DNA of 64,000 nt, from contig NZ_JAUOPC010000002.1 of NCBI RefSeq assembly GCF_030546805.1, positions 186,001-250,000 on the forward strand. Direction: 5' to 3'. The position numbers and the translations under genes are program-made. The notes beneath the pieces were generated by a model. It was given only the letters and a program-made list of their open reading frames with translations. It was not told where the DNA came from and did not search any database. Source of the stretch: Cyclobacterium sp. 1_MG-2023. GTDB taxonomy: Bacteria; Bacteroidota; Bacteroidia; Cytophagales; Cyclobacteriaceae. Each line of letters opens with the position of its first letter. The first letter of the stretch is position 1. This document shows positions 62,765 to 64,000 of this stretch, piece by piece.

Positions 62765-63184
62765 ATTTCAGAAGTTAATTATTTCCTTTGGCTAAAAAGA
62801 ATTTACCATAGGTTGTTAATCGAAATTAGTCGGTAAAAGTTCTGAATTGAAGAATAAAATTTTAAATTATTGCTGTGCTTTTTATTAGCGAAACCTGAAA
62901 AAAATGCAACTAAATAGTTTTCAAAAGGTATTGAACCAGAGTTAGGGAGTGGGAGTGTGAGGAATCTATAGTGGGTAAAGGAATCGGAAATAATGGGCGA
63001 CTTAATTTGACAAATTGGTATTAATCTCAGATTTATTAAGCTCTCAGGTACTTTAGTTTTCTGATTTTCTCTATCAAAAACTATTTTAAAATGTAAACAA
63101 AAATAATTTGTCGAGTATAAAAATAACGATTCTCGTGTATTTTGTGTTATTTTGAGGTCGTATTGTGAACTTAATACCTCAATA
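62765..63184. other. Intergenic region upstream of the GntR gene
   Basis: This 420-nt AT-rich stretch carries promoters for the DUF5686 gene (minus) and the GntR gene (plus). A minus-strand frame at 62803-63210 is not considered a gene. No repeat or hairpin was recognised. Confidence 0.5.
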
Positions 63185-63820
63185 ATGAAAAATGAATCAC
63201 TTTCCTTCAAGGTTTATTCAGAACTTAGAAGGAAAATATTGTCCAATCACCTGGTATCCGGTGTTCGCCTAAAAGAAGATTATTGGGCGACTCATCTGAA
63301 TGTAAATAGAATGGCGGTAAGAGAAGCGTTGAATCGTTTGTTGGGGGAAAACTTGGTGGTATTTGGGAAGAAGGGTGGTTATTTTGTCAAAAGCCTAAGA
63401 CCTGAAGATGTCAAGGAGATCCGTGAGGTAAGAGAAATTATCGAGTTGGGCGCATTGCGATTGATTTTTCAAAAACAGGATCAGAAAGACATTGCCATCC
63501 TGGAAGAAATATGCGATGATTTTACAACAATGTATAAGCGTGAGTATTTTGAAGGGGCCTGTGAAGCAGATGTGAGGTTTCATGAGAAAATGATTGAACT
63601 GTCTGGTAATGCGAGACTAAAGCAGATTTATCAAATGAGCAATATCCCACTTTTTCACCAGAAATTGGGACAAACCCAGGTTCATATGAGTGATTATGAA
63701 CATACAGATGAAGAGCACAGAGAGATCGTGGCTGCCCTTAAAAATAAAGACTTTAATGAAGCTGAAGAAAAGCTAAAGAAGCATTTGCTTAGAGGTGAAA
63801 TGGCTTCTTTAGATTTGTGA
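63185..63820 (+). CDS. GntR-family transcriptional regulator with FCD domain
   Basis: The product of about 211 residues has an N-terminal winged helix (YSELRRKILSNHLVSGVRLKE ... WATHLNVNRMAVREALNRLL) and a C-terminal FCD ligand-binding domain. That domain holds the Asp/His metal site typical of the FadR-C group in EADVRFHEKM plus His in DEEHREIV. It binds DNA at operators of metabolic operons and responds to a small organic acid. The ATG at 63185 is preferred over a TTG at 63152. The neighbouring regulated genes would lie beyond the window end or include DUF5686; not assignable. Confidence 0.92.
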   Translation: MKNESLSFKVYSELRRKILSNHLVSGVRLKEDYWATHLNVNRMAVREALNRLLGENLVVFGKKGGYFVKSLRPEDVKEIREVREIIELGALRLIFQKQDQKDIAILEEICDDFTTMYKREYFEGACEADVRFHEKMIELSGNARLKQIYQMSNIPLFHQKLGQTQVHMSDYEHTDEEHREIVAALKNKDFNEAEEKLKKHLLRGEMASLDL

Positions 63821-64000
63821 TTTTTGGTGTTGAGAGCAAGATGAACTTGCAGGATCTAATAGGGGGTAGCAACTTAGTGATTACGAGAAAAAAGTATTTT
63901 TTAATTGAATTTCACGGGATGTCATTTTACCAGAGTGATATTTATTAGGTGAATTGAAGTCACTGGTCTAACTGTCTGAAAATAAATAGTGTGTATTTCG

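Noticed and set aside
62803-63210. Minus-strand frame of 135 codons upstream of the GntR gene
   Set aside because: AT-rich, no recognisable domain, and overlaps the GntR start on the opposite strand; more likely a promoter region.
1-64000. tRNA, rRNA, tmRNA or other structured RNA genes
   Set aside because: No cloverleaf, conserved rRNA segment or other RNA signature was recognised by eye; a covariance-model scan could not be run.

Overview
The window is chromosomal DNA from a Bacteroidota bacterium, most likely a marine or freshwater member of the Cytophagales (Cyclobacteriaceae-like). The evidence is a type IX secretion pair (PorU, PorV), many families confined largely to this phylum (DUF3078, DUF5686, DUF5687, DUF4221 lipoproteins), starts without Shine-Dalgarno sequences, and upstream boxes of the form TAnnTTTG. 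The species call is inference. No rRNA, tRNA, CRISPR array, phage or transposase gene was recognised.

Layout. 1-9 kb: the end of pfkA, typA, a small lipoprotein, a secreted GH31 glycosidase, a secreted YidR-like protein and a sulfite-dehydrogenase-like pair (molybdoenzyme plus c-type cytochrome). 9-19 kb: an ABC exporter with a DUF5687 permease, a GNAT acetyltransferase, dnaX split by an A10 tract, a DUF3078 protein, and an operon of M16 protease, O-methyltransferase and LysM transglycosylase. 19.6-24.3 kb: a putative copper/haem operon with two di-haem peroxidase-like lipoproteins around an MbnP-like lipoprotein, plus an outer-membrane protein and a small Cys protein. 24.4-32.2 kb: an accessory region. 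32.2-46 kb: RluA-type synthase, a PhoR/PhoB-like pair, DUF3108, recA, a MacB/FtsX-type permease, queA, a CPA2 antiporter, an Mpo1-like protein, nhaC, a DEDD exonuclease, a YigZ protein and a glycosyltransferase. 46-64 kb: a tightly coupled operon MBL hydrolase-pssA-porU-porV-M16, an FAD oxidoreductase, a 1140-residue propeller/barrel fusion, YicC, an aldehyde dehydrogenase, a DUF5686 protein and a GntR regulator.

The most unusual part is 24.5-32.2 kb. Three paralogous DUF4221-type lipoproteins (predicted six-bladed propellers) lie in tandem. Two are preceded by a gene for a 67-68 residue peptide with an almost invariant exported leader and a completely different Cys-rich core (spacing C-x11/12-C-x8-C-x-C-x3-C). 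Each peptide gene follows a duplicated ~440-nt leader region with a T homopolymer of variable length. A hairpin separates each peptide gene from its lipoprotein gene, but the two hairpins have different sequences. The whole cluster is bracketed by direct composite palindromic repeats about 6.4 kb apart. This looks like a diversifying secreted-peptide/lipoprotein cassette system of the general NVEALA-peptide kind, with unknown function.

Other points of note are the dnaX A10 frameshift site, the MbnP-like operon with two MauG-like enzymes, and the stop codon of the RluA-family gene lying inside a repeat copy.
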